64,000 bases of DNA, from contig NZ_CZQA01000001.1 of the NCBI RefSeq assembly GCF_001458735.1, forward strand, positions 62,001 through 126,000, in the 5' to 3' direction. The notes under the pieces are model-generated. The model made no database searches, was not told the DNA's origin, and worked only from the letters and a program-made list of their open reading frames with translations. Shown one piece after another: positions 57,043-64,000 of the stretch. The stretch is from Candidatus Nitrospira nitrosa. GTDB lineage: Bacteria; Nitrospirota; Nitrospiria; Nitrospirales; Nitrospiraceae. The translations under genes and the position numbers were made by a program. The first letter of the stretch is position 1. Every line of letters starts with the position of its first letter.

Positions 57043-58065
57043 TCAGCCGTTCACCAGACACTCTGCGATCTGAATCGCATTGAGTGCCGCCCCCTTGCGA
57101 AGATTATCGGATACCACCCAGAGATTGAGGCCATTGGTGATTGATTCGTCTTCCCGCACACGTCCGATGTAGACCTCGTCCTTTCCCGTCGCATCGAGCG
57201 GCATGGGATAGAGTTTCTTTGCCGGATCGTCATAGATCACCACACCGGGCATGGCTGCGAGCGCCGCGCGCGCCTCATTCACCGGTAATGGACGCTCCAA
57301 CTCGATATTGATCGCTTCGGAATGGCAGCGCAGCACCGGCACACGCACGGTCGTGGCAGTCACTCTGAGCTGTGGTGCACCAAGAATCTTTCGAGTCTCC
57401 TTCGCGATCTTGACCTCCTCCGAACAGTCGCCCCCCTCGTTGAATGAGCCGATGTGTGGTAGAAGGTTGAAGGCGATTTGGTAGGGATAGACCTTCGTCG
57501 TGATGTCACGAAACGCCAATAAATCTTTTGTCTGGTCCATCAGCTCATCCATGGCCGCCGATCCGGTTCCCGATACGGATTGGAATGTCGTCACCACCAC
57601 GCGCTTCACCCCGACCGCGTCGTGAAGCGGCTTCAGCGCCATGACCAGCGGTGTGGTCGTGCAGTTTGGAATAGCCACGATGCCTCGTGGCATGTCTCGT
57701 AATGCCGCGGCATTGACCTCCGGAACCACCAGCGGAACCTGGTCATCCATACGAAATACGGCACTATCATCGATCACTGCAATACCGGCGGCGCCCAATC
57801 GCTGCCCATAGTCCTTGCTGATCGCATCCGTTGCCGAGATAAAGGCCAGATCAACGCCGTCGAACGACGAGCTTTCAGTTAGTTCTTCCACCGTCCACTC
57901 TCTGCCCTGGCACGCCATAATCTCGCCCGCGGATCGTTTGGAGGCAAACAACCTCAGACTGGTCAGCGGAAACTTCCGCTCCTCCAATATTTCTAGCGTT
58001 TCCTGGCCGACTGCGCCGGTTGCGCCAAGGATGGCCACTGTATAACCTGGTTTCCTCTTCAGCAT
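57043..58065 (-). CDS. asd: Aspartate-semialdehyde dehydrogenase
   Basis: The 340-residue enzyme has the NADP motif 'VAILGATGAVGQETLEILEE', active-site Cys in 'GIVAIPNCTTTPLVMALKPL' and 'VVTTFQSVSGTGSAAMDELM'. It makes aspartate semialdehyde for lysine, methionine, threonine and isoleucine. It lies seven bases after the NHL gene and is probably the last gene of the leu transcript, which would place it under the leucine T-box. Confidence 0.95.
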   Translation of the reverse strand: MLKRKPGYTVAILGATGAVGQETLEILEERKFPLTSLRLFASKRSAGEIMACQGREWTVEELTESSSFDGVDLAFISATDAISKDYGQRLGAAGIAVIDDSAVFRMDDQVPLVVPEVNAAALRDMPRGIVAIPNCTTTPLVMALKPLHDAVGVKRVVVTTFQSVSGTGSAAMDELMDQTKDLLAFRDITTKVYPYQIAFNLLPHIGSFNEGGDCSEEVKIAKETRKILGAPQLRVTATTVRVPVLRCHSEAINIELERPLPVNEARAALAAMPGVVIYDDPAKKLYPMPLDATGKDEVYIGRVREDESITNGLNLWVVSDNLRKGAALNAIQIAECLVNG

Positions 58066-58072
58066 GCCGTTT

Positions 58073-59281
58073 CTACTCCAATGTCAATGCGCGAATACGA
58101 TGATTGAACGTGTCTGCCACCAGCAGCGTTCCGTCGCGATCGGCAACGATACCGAATGGGTAACATACACCGGCCTCTCGTGCGAGACTGCCATCACCTG
58201 AATAACAGGGGATTCCTTGCCCAGCCACACACACCGCCACCCCCGATTCCCGGTCCCATTCTCGGATGAGGTGATTGTCAGAGTCCGTCAGAAAGAGGCG
58301 CCCTTGATGATCAACGGCAATTCCGGTCGGACGTGAAAGACTTGCAGACAATGCCTCCGACACCGACTCATATCGATAGGATCCGCCATCTCCCGCCAGA
58401 GTCGAGAACAGCCCCGTCGGAAGATGGAGAGCACGAACTCGACCATTGAACGTATCAGCGATGTAGAGCTGGTCGCCCACGAGCGCCAAGCCGCTTGGGC
58501 CTGCCAAGGCCGTGTCGGTCCCAGACTTCCCATCCCCATCGTACGTCGCCGCCCCGGTTCCTGCAACGGTCTGAATAGCACCGGTTCTGAGGTCGATCAT
58601 CCGCACACGATGGTTGCTCTGATCAGCGACGTACAGCTTCGTATCGTCATCGCCTAGAACCAGCGCCGCTGGATCATTGAGTGCCGCCTGATTGGCTGGG
58701 CCACCGTCTCCGGAGAAACGAGCTTGACCCGTTCCCGCCACGGTTGTGATGATACCCGTGGCTGCATCCACCATGCGTACGCGATGGTTCATGGTATCGA
58801 CAATATAGAGATTGCCGGCCCGATCAACGACCACGGCAGTTGGGAAATTCAGCTGCGCACGGACCGCAAGCCCACCGTCTCCACCATATCGAGTCGATGC
58901 AGATGGCCCCTGCGTCCAATACCGGACTGTTCCGCTCAAATCAGCCTGCTGGGTATATGCACGCGTTCCTGGTCCGTCACCATTCTCGGCAAAGGGGTCT
59001 TCCTGCTCAAGCGCAGCCGGTGGTTCCGGTGATGCGATCGCAGGCGTCTGCTCGACGAACGGCGTACCCGCTACCGTGGAGATTCTACCGGTGAGACGGT
59101 CTATCCTGCGAATTACGTGATTTTCAGAGTCGGCCACATAAAGATGGCCGTGATGATCGATCGTCAAACCTTTTGGTTCGTTCAACTGCGCCTGTACCGC
59201 AAAACCACCATCTCCCCCAAAGCCGGGCTCGCCAGTACCAACGACTGTTCGAATCCTCCAACTAGTAAGAGTAGGTGCCAT
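58073..59281 (-). CDS. NHL-repeat beta-propeller protein
   Basis: The roughly 402-residue protein has about six repeats of the type 'GGLAVRAQLNFPTAVVVDRA', 'GNLYIVDTMNHRVRMVD', 'TVAGTG...FSGDGGPANQAA', an NHL propeller. No signal peptide is seen from ATG 59281, 16 bases after leuB. NHL proteins bind proteins or ligands; why one sits in a leucine operon is unclear. The longer frame to 59452 overlaps leuB and is not used. Confidence 0.8.
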   Translation of the reverse strand: MAPTLTSWRIRTVVGTGEPGFGGDGGFAVQAQLNEPKGLTIDHHGHLYVADSENHVIRRIDRLTGRISTVAGTPFVEQTPAIASPEPPAALEQEDPFAENGDGPGTRAYTQQADLSGTVRYWTQGPSASTRYGGDGGLAVRAQLNFPTAVVVDRAGNLYIVDTMNHRVRMVDAATGIITTVAGTGQARFSGDGGPANQAALNDPAALVLGDDDTKLYVADQSNHRVRMIDLRTGAIQTVAGTGAATYDGDGKSGTDTALAGPSGLALVGDQLYIADTFNGRVRALHLPTGLFSTLAGDGGSYRYESVSEALSASLSRPTGIAVDHQGRLFLTDSDNHLIREWDRESGVAVCVAGQGIPCYSGDGSLAREAGVCYPFGIVADRDGTLLVADTFNHRIRALTLE

Positions 59282-59297
59282 GGGTGTACGCTGAGAA

Positions 59298-60371
59298 CTA
59301 CTGGATCTGTTTGGCAATCGTGTCGCCCATCTCAACCGTTCCCACAATCTTCGCGCCGGGATTTTGAATGTCCTTCGTACGATAGCCGAGGTCGAGAGTA
59401 TTGACGATAGCCTTCTCGATGGCATCCGCCTCTTTGTCGAGTTGAAACGCATAGGACAGCATCATTGCCACCGAGGCGATCGTCGCGATCGGGTTGGCGA
59501 TATTCCTCCCCGCGATGTCCGGTGCACTCCCATGAATGGGCTCATAGAGACCAACCTTGGCGCCGACGCTCGCCGAAGGTAACATTCCAATCGACCCGGT
59601 CAACATCGCCGCTTCGTCGCTGAGGATATCACCGAACATGTTGTTGCAGAGCAGCACATCAAACTGCCTGGGGTTTCGCACCAATTGCATGGCGGCATTA
59701 TCCACATAGATATGACTGAGCTCCACATCAGGATAGGAGGCATGGACGTCAATCACGACCTTGCGCCACAGCTCCGACGATTCCAGCACATTCGCTTTAT
59801 CGACCGAGGTTACCTTCTTACGACGCTTCCGTGCAGCCTCGAATGCCACCTTGGCGATCCGCCGCACTTCCTCTGTCGTATAGACTTCGGTATTGACGCC
59901 CCGTTCATCGCCGTTCGGCAACTTCTCAATCCCCTTGGGTTTGCCGAAGTAAATACCGCCGGTGAGTTCGCGGATCACCAGAATATCAATTCCCTCGATC
60001 ACCTCTCGCTTCAACGTCGAGGCATCGATCAGATTCGCATAGACCTTCGCCGGCCGCAGATTGGCATAGAGTCCCAGCGCCTCCCGGATACCGAGCAATG
60101 CACGTTCGGGCCGTAACGTATAGTCCAACCCTTCCCATCGAGGGCCTCCTACGGCCCCAAGTAGGACCGCATCGCTCTGCTTCGCCAATGTCAGCGTATC
60201 GTTCGGCAACGGCACACCAACCTTATCGATCGCCTGCCCACCGATATCGCCCGGGGTAAATTCGAATGAGTGCCCGTACTTTTCCGCAACGACTTTCAGA
60301 ACCTTCACGGCTTCGGGAACGATCTCGCGTCCGACTCCGTCTCCTGCCAATACCGCAATCTTCGCTTTCAC
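59298..60371 (-). CDS. leuB: 3-isopropylmalate dehydrogenase
   Basis: The 357-residue enzyme shows '[20 protein letters not shown]', the substrate arginines in '[20 protein letters not shown]', '[13 protein letters not shown]' and the metal-binding '[20 protein letters not shown]'. It oxidises 3-isopropylmalate in leucine synthesis, using NAD. GTG 60371 follows GGAG by six bases; the open frame to 60440 overlaps the cupin gene. Confidence 0.96.
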   Translation of the reverse strand: MKAKIAVLAGDGVGREIVPEAVKVLKVVAEKYGHSFEFTPGDIGGQAIDKVGVPLPNDTLTLAKQSDAVLLGAVGGPRWEGLDYTLRPERALLGIREALGLYANLRPAKVYANLIDASTLKREVIEGIDILVIRELTGGIYFGKPKGIEKLPNGDERGVNTEVYTTEEVRRIAKVAFEAARKRRKKVTSVDKANVLESSELWRKVVIDVHASYPDVELSHIYVDNAAMQLVRNPRQFDVLLCNNMFGDILSDEAAMLTGSIGMLPSASVGAKVGLYEPIHGSAPDIAGRNIANPIATIASVAMMLSYAFQLDKEADAIEKAIVNTLDLGYRTKDIQNPGAKIVGTVEMGDTIAKQIQ

Positions 60372-60406
60372 TGCGTACTCCTTTTCGTGGCTTGATGGCC
60401 GATAAC

Positions 60407-60775
60407 TTATTCCAATACAGTTTCGTCTTCGCTCCGCCATGCAGGATCAACCAGACAAAGAAATTCGATGTCCGTCGTTCCGAAATTTTCCAGGTACTGT
60501 TGCCCTCCCGGCGAAACATAGACCGTCGTCCCCGCTTCAACCGGCGTGACCTGATCATCAATGGTCAGTTGCCCTCTTCCGGCAATAAAGTAATAGACTT
60601 CGGACGAGGCGAGAGCATGCCGTTTCGATCGATGTCCGGGGCTTAACGTCCCATGGGCGAGACTGTACCCAAGATTGAGCTGGTGCTTCGCAGGGTGGAA
60701 AATCTCCCGCAAGCGCGTATGGTCGCCGGCCAGAAATTCCGGACGATCCGCCGGTGTCACTTTAAACAAGAGCAC
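60407..60775 (-). CDS. Cupin-domain protein
   Basis: The 122-residue single-domain cupin has '[20 protein letters not shown]' and '[20 protein letters not shown]', then '[13 protein letters not shown]', with His and Glu of cupin motif 1. It may bind a metal; no substrate can be assigned. It stands between leuA and leuB. The start may be GTG 60775 or a nearby codon, since GGGAG lies very close. Confidence 0.8.
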   Translation of the reverse strand: MLLFKVTPADRPEFLAGDHTRLREIFHPAKHQLNLGYSLAHGTLSPGHRSKRHALASSEVYYFIAGRGQLTIDDQVTPVEAGTTVYVSPGGQQYLENFGTTDIEFLCLVDPAWRSEDETVLE

Positions 60776-60832
60776 GCTCCCTTCCCACCTTGATCCTCGT
60801 GGGCGAGAGAAACTCTACCGTGAGGTTCAGCG

Positions 60833-62380
60833 TCAAATCAAGTTGACCTTCTGCTCCCCCTGCGCTTGTTTTGCCGACAAATAGGCCAGTTTATTCAACG
60901 CGCTCAAATAGGCACGTGCGGATGCCATGATAATATCCGTATCGGCGCCATGACCAGACACCGTTCGACCATCCTCTTGCACCCGAACGGATACTTCACC
61001 CTGAGCATCGGTCCCACCAGTAATCGCCTTTACCACATACATCAGCAACTTGCTCTTGGTCCGTGTAATCGCCGCAATCGTTCGATAGACGGCATCCACC
61101 GGCCCATCGCCCGTCCCGGCCTGCGTGACGGCCGTACCGTCGATCTCCAATTCAACCGTAGCGGTTGGAACGCGATCCGTCCCACTCGCAACATGAAACG
61201 ATTTCAGCGTAATGCGATCCGCCATCTTCGCCAATTCTTCCGACACAATCACTTCCAGATCTTCTTCAAAGATTTCTTTCTTTTGGTCCGCTAATTTTTT
61301 AAAGCGCTCGAATGCATGGTTCATCTCGTCTTCACTGAGTTTGTACCCCAACTCCTCCAAGCGCTGCCGAAAAGCATGGCGTCCCGACAGTTTTCCCATC
61401 ACCATTTGGCTTTCGACCAATCCGATCGATTCCGGGCGCATGATTTCATACGTCGTCTTGTCTTTCAGCAGACCATCCTGATGAATCCCGGACGTGTGAG
61501 CAAAGGCATTCGCTCCCACGATCGCTTTATTGGGTTGTACGACCATCCCTGTGATCTTGCTCACCAAACGGCTGGTCTTTGCGATCTCCTCGGTCCGAAC
61601 CTGCGTATCGGCCTGGTAGAAATCTGTTCTGGTCCTGAGCCCCATCACGACTTCTTCCAATGAGGTATTCCCCGCTCGCTCGCCGATGCCGTTGATCGTG
61701 CATTCCACCTGCCCAGCCCCATTGGCGATCGCCGCCAGGCTATTTGCGACCGCCATCCCAAGATCATTATGACAATGGACCGAGATCACCGCCTGTTTGG
61801 CATTCGGCACCTTGTCACAAATCCCTTTGATGAGTGCACCGAACTCTTGGGGGACCGCATAGCCGACCGTATCGGGGATGTTGATCGTACCAGCCCCAGC
61901 GGCAATCACCGCTTCAATCACCTCATAGAGATAGGCAGGATCGGACCGGCTTGCATCCATGGGAGAAAATTCAACATCCTCGACATACCCTCGCGCGCGC
62001 TGGACCATCTCCACGGCTCGCTGCTTGGCCTGTTCCCTGGTCATCCGAAACTGGTGCTTGAGATGAATGTCAGATGTCGACAAAAACGTATGGATGCGAA
62101 TCTTAGGCGCGCCTTTCAAAGCTTCCCATGCCCGATCAATATCCTCGGGACGAGCCCGTGCCAAGCTGCAGATCGTCGGCCCCTCGACTTCTTGCGCAAT
62201 GCGCCGAACCGCCTCAAAGTCACCGGGCGAACTATAGGCAAATCCCGCTTCAATTATATCGACGCCGAGCCGTGCCAGCTGCTTGGCCACCATGACCTTT
62301 TCTTCCACATTCATACTGGCCCCAGGCGATTGCTCACCATCTCTCAAGGTGGTATCAAAAATTCTGATCATGCGTGTCAT
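60833..62380 (-). CDS. leuA: 2-isopropylmalate synthase
   Basis: The 515-residue enzyme has the catalytic start '[20 protein letters not shown]', the metal motif '[20 protein letters not shown]' and '[20 protein letters not shown]', and a C-terminal regulatory domain ('[20 protein letters not shown]') that binds leucine for feedback inhibition. It starts leucine synthesis. GGAGG (62387-62391) and a six-base spacer fix ATG 62380; the frame open to 62572 runs through the leader RNA. It is controlled by the T-box at 62521-62905. Confidence 0.97.
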   Translation of the reverse strand: MTRMIRIFDTTLRDGEQSPGASMNVEEKVMVAKQLARLGVDIIEAGFAYSSPGDFEAVRRIAQEVEGPTICSLARARPEDIDRAWEALKGAPKIRIHTFLSTSDIHLKHQFRMTREQAKQRAVEMVQRARGYVEDVEFSPMDASRSDPAYLYEVIEAVIAAGAGTINIPDTVGYAVPQEFGALIKGICDKVPNAKQAVISVHCHNDLGMAVANSLAAIANGAGQVECTINGIGERAGNTSLEEVVMGLRTRTDFYQADTQVRTEEIAKTSRLVSKITGMVVQPNKAIVGANAFAHTSGIHQDGLLKDKTTYEIMRPESIGLVESQMVMGKLSGRHAFRQRLEELGYKLSEDEMNHAFERFKKLADQKKEIFEEDLEVIVSEELAKMADRITLKSFHVASGTDRVPTATVELEIDGTAVTQAGTGDGPVDAVYRTIAAITRTKSKLLMYVVKAITGGTDAQGEVSVRVQEDGRTVSGHGADTDIIMASARAYLSALNKLAYLSAKQAQGEQKVNLI

Positions 62381-62395
62381 CTTTGACCTCCGATA

Positions 62396-62519
62396 CAAGC
62401 TGTTCAAAAAGTCCTTCCGGCAAGGCCGCAAGGAGCGAGCACCCCGAGACGTACGCGTTTGGTACGTTGAGGGGTTCGAACGACTGAGAACGCAGCCGGA
62501 AGGCTTTTTCAGCAGCTTG
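62396..62519. repeat. Nitrospira palindromic repeat, copy A
   Basis: The 124-base element begins CAAGCTGTTCAAAAAGTCC and ends GGCTTTTTCAGCAGCTTG, so its ends pair as a long imperfect hairpin. Core words CGGCAAGGCCGCA and GGTACGTTGAGG are shared with copies B and C. It fills the space between the T-box terminator and the leuA ribosome site. Confidence 0.8.
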
Positions 62520-62520
62520 C

Positions 62521-62565
62521 AAAAAGAAAAAGCCTTCATCCCGTTAGACCCAGGGACGAAGGCTT
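62521..62565 (-). terminator. leuA: Intrinsic terminator of the T-box leader
   Basis: On the minus strand AAGCCTTCGTCCC (62565-62553) pairs with GGGATGAAGGCTT (62542-62530), 13 base pairs with one G-U, followed by TTTTCTTTTT. It overlaps the antiterminator strand of the T-box, as needed for attenuation. Confidence 0.9.
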
Positions 62566-62740
62566 GAGGCACTCCGTGGTACCACCCTGATTTAGCCTGA
62601 AGATCGCCTGACCTTCAAACCCTTCTTTCTGCCTCTTACGGAGGCAAGACGGAGTCTCTTACTTCCTGCTCGGAGACTCAGCTCAGAGGCGAGTTCAGCG
62701 ATATCTAGGCTGGCTTGCACCACCCGCCAGCTCTCTCTTT

Positions 62741-62864
62741 AGAATGTTGAAACCGGTTCCCAACTGCCTTCTCGCATCGTTCAAAGGCTCAACGTACATC
62801 TCCAAGCATACGCCTCGCCTTTTCACTCGCTGCGGCCTTGCTGGATAACCGAATTGAACATTCT
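62741..62864. repeat. Nitrospira palindromic repeat, copy B, inside the T-box Stem I
   Basis: The 124-base element is bounded by AGAATGTT (62741-62748) and AACATTCT (62857-62864), which pair. Inside, minus-strand words GCAAGGCCGCAGCGAG and GTACGTTGAGCC match copy A. It lies between the 5' strand of T-box Stem I and its apical part, so in the RNA it would form a side hairpin. Confidence 0.75.
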
Positions 62865-62935
62865 GTATTCTAGACCGTTCGCCTACTACTCCTCGTCCTA
62901 GCCATCCACACCCGCTTCGGTTTTCCCCTCTATCG

Positions 62936-63742
62936 TTATGGGTTTGATTCAACCGGCGGCAAGTCAACTTTTCCGCCACTTCGTTTCCCGGAGGCCGGAA
63001 CCAGCAGTCCAACGATCTTTTCAACCGGTCCCATCAGGGCATAGCCGGCAAACACCACGAAGACCATGACGGCCGGCCATGCGGCGACCATCATCAGCGC
63101 GAGAATACCCCAGACCAGATAGGTGATCTGCCGATGCCCTTTGAACTTCAGATCTTTAAAGCTGCGATACTTGATCGTGCTGACCATTAGAAACGACAGC
63201 CCTAACGTCATCAATAGAACTACAATCGATCGGACATCCGTTCCCATCTTCATGATGTAGTGATCCATGACGACCAAGGACGCCACAACACCCGCAGCAG
63301 CGGGAATAGCCAACCCGGTAAAGTACTTACCGTCTGACACAGCCACCGTGGAGTTGAACCTCGCCAATCGGACGGCTCCCATGGCGACATAGGCAAACAT
63401 CACGGCCACACCGAACGTACCATGCCCACTGAGCGCCCAGGAATAGATCAAGATCCCCGGGGCCACACCAAACGACACGACATCAGAAAGCGAATCATAT
63501 TCCAAGCCGAACTGGCTGGTGCTGTTGGTCAGCCGAGCTGATTTTCCATCCAAGACATCAAAGATCATGGCGACTAACACCGCGATCGCGGCTTCCAGGT
63601 AGTTGCCGTTGAAGACCGATAGAATGGCAAACACCCCACAAAACAAGTTGCCCGTCGTGAAGAGGTTGGGGATCAGGTGCATCGCCGCCTTCCTCCGCTT
63701 TCCTCCCTTTCCAAACGAACTTCTAAAGCTCGCTGTTTTCAT
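62936..63742 (-). CDS. pssA: CDP-diacylglycerol-serine O-phosphatidyltransferase
   Basis: The 268-residue membrane enzyme has the CDP-alcohol phosphatidyltransferase motif 'MIFDVLDGKSARLTNSTSQF' and 'GLEYDSLSDVVSFGVAPGIL', with its metal-binding aspartates, and about eight helices; it is of the B. subtilis type. It makes phosphatidylserine, the substrate of the next gene. Its ATG overlaps the psd stop (ATGA). Confidence 0.93.
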   Translation of the reverse strand: MKTASFRSSFGKGGKRRKAAMHLIPNLFTTGNLFCGVFAILSVFNGNYLEAAIAVLVAMIFDVLDGKSARLTNSTSQFGLEYDSLSDVVSFGVAPGILIYSWALSGHGTFGVAVMFAYVAMGAVRLARFNSTVAVSDGKYFTGLAIPAAAGVVASLVVMDHYIMKMGTDVRSIVVLLMTLGLSFLMVSTIKYRSFKDLKFKGHRQITYLVWGILALMMVAAWPAVMVFVVFAGYALMGPVEKIVGLLVPASGKRSGGKVDLPPVESNP

Positions 63743-64000
63743 GGCAACTCTCCTAGGATAGTTTCACCACTTTTCACCCGCTGCCCGACAGCCACCCGAA
63801 GAGTGGTGCCGATGGGGAGAAAAGTATCCATGCGCGACCCAAACCGAATCAGCCCATATCGCTCACCCCGAATAGCGCGTTCCAGCGGCGCGATCCAACA
63901 GACGATGCGCCGAGCGATCAGCCCAGCTACCTGCACACACAAGACCTTGATCCCTTCATCGGTCTTGATCATCAATGCATTCTGCTCATTCATGAACGTG
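63739..64000 (-). CDS. psd: Phosphatidylserine decarboxylase, C-terminal part
   Basis: The frame is open to the window edge, so only the last 86 residues or so are seen: 'TFMNEQNALMIKTDEGIKVL', 'GERYGLIRFGSRMDTFLPIG' and 'GQRVKSGETILGELP'. The Gly-Ser in 'RFGSRMD' is the self-cleavage site that forms the pyruvoyl group of short Psd proteins. It makes phosphatidylethanolamine and is coupled to pssA. Confidence 0.9.
   Translation of the reverse strand, partial: TFMNEQNALMIKTDEGIKVLCVQVAGLIARRIVCWIAPLERAIRGERYGLIRFGSRMDTFLPIGTTLRVAVGQRVKSGETILGELP

Larger units (their letters stand above)
62521..62905 (-). promoter_or_regulatory. leuA: T-box riboswitch (leucine) of the leuA operon
   Basis: Read on the minus strand, the leader contains a Stem I 5' strand GAGGAGTAGTAGGCGAACGG (about 62894-62875), the apical part AGAGAGCTGGCGGGTGG and TGCAAGCCAGC (about 62739-62711), a specifier region GCTGAACTCGCCTC in which CTC (62693-62691, leucine, followed by a purine) is the likely specifier, a Stem III hairpin GCCTC/GAGGC near 62632-62650, and the T-box AGGGTGGTACCACGGAG (62588-62572). 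The base after UGG in the T-box is U, fitting the A73 discriminator of tRNA-Leu. CAGGG of the T-box can pair with CCCTG of the terminator side to form the antiterminator. Uncharged tRNA-Leu should allow read-through into leuA. Confidence 0.9.

Noticed and set aside
62381..62572. N-terminal extension of LeuA
   Set aside because: This part is the T-box terminator and the palindromic repeat; the ribosome site fixes the start at 62380.

Overview
The window comes from a complete ammonia oxidizer (comammox) of the genus Nitrospira. The call rests on gene content: a full ammonia monooxygenase operon (amoCAB), an octaheme hydroxylamine dehydrogenase with its electron-transfer cytochromes (haoA, haoB, cycA, cycB) and a complete System I cytochrome c maturation operon (ccmABCDEFGHI), all on the minus strand within about 23 kb. 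I cannot assign comammox clade A or B from sequence reading alone.

Layout. 1-2.4 kb: the 3' end of a delta-60-repeat protein, a long perfect hairpin and a decayed IS3-family element. 2.6-10.5 kb: the AMO region, transcribed right to left as three AmoD/AmoE-like periplasmic proteins, copC, a CopD-cytochrome c-redoxin fusion, then amoC, amoA and amoB with a strong terminator. 10.8-13.8 kb: two tandem bacterioferritins, an unknown multi-spanning membrane protein and a MOSC-domain protein on the plus strand. 13.8-25.3 kb: ccmA to ccmI, then haoA-haoB-cycA-cycB with its own near-consensus promoter. 25.4-33.4 kb: mixed accessory genes (DUF1269, a DAACS symporter, a MarR regulator, small membrane peptides, a CNT transporter, hypothetical proteins, a DUF2971 protein, a peptidase remnant). 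33.4-38.5 kb: DCC-nhaA-MFS block, an M20 peptidase and a PagL-like protein. 38.5-50 kb: housekeeping topA, dprA, rng and the rod-shape operon mreBCD-mrdA-rodA. 50-54.3 kb: a SurA_N protein, an orphan antitoxin-like gene and a large DUF4062-NTPase-FGE protein. 54.3-64 kb: queA/spoIID/DUF2905, the leucine operon leuA-cupin-leuB-NHL-asd under a T-box leader, and pssA-psd.

How it works together. AMO oxidises ammonia to hydroxylamine in the membrane/periplasm; the CopC/CopD-like and AmoD/E-like proteins probably supply or handle copper for it. HAO oxidises hydroxylamine, and electrons pass through c554 (CycA) and cM552 (CycB) to quinone. These proteins carry 16 c-type hemes between them, which explains the dedicated ccm operon next door. 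The bacterioferritins and the MOSC protein may handle iron/heme supply and N-hydroxy compounds (inference).

The most unusual points are: a leucine T-box riboswitch in a Gram-negative nitrifier whose Stem I is interrupted by a roughly 124-bp palindromic repeat, with a second copy of that repeat between the attenuator and leuA; a tandem 11-bp repeat abutting the predicted amoC promoter; a tri-domain CopD-cytochrome-redoxin fusion; and a bacterioferritin pair in which one copy has lost three ferroxidase ligands.
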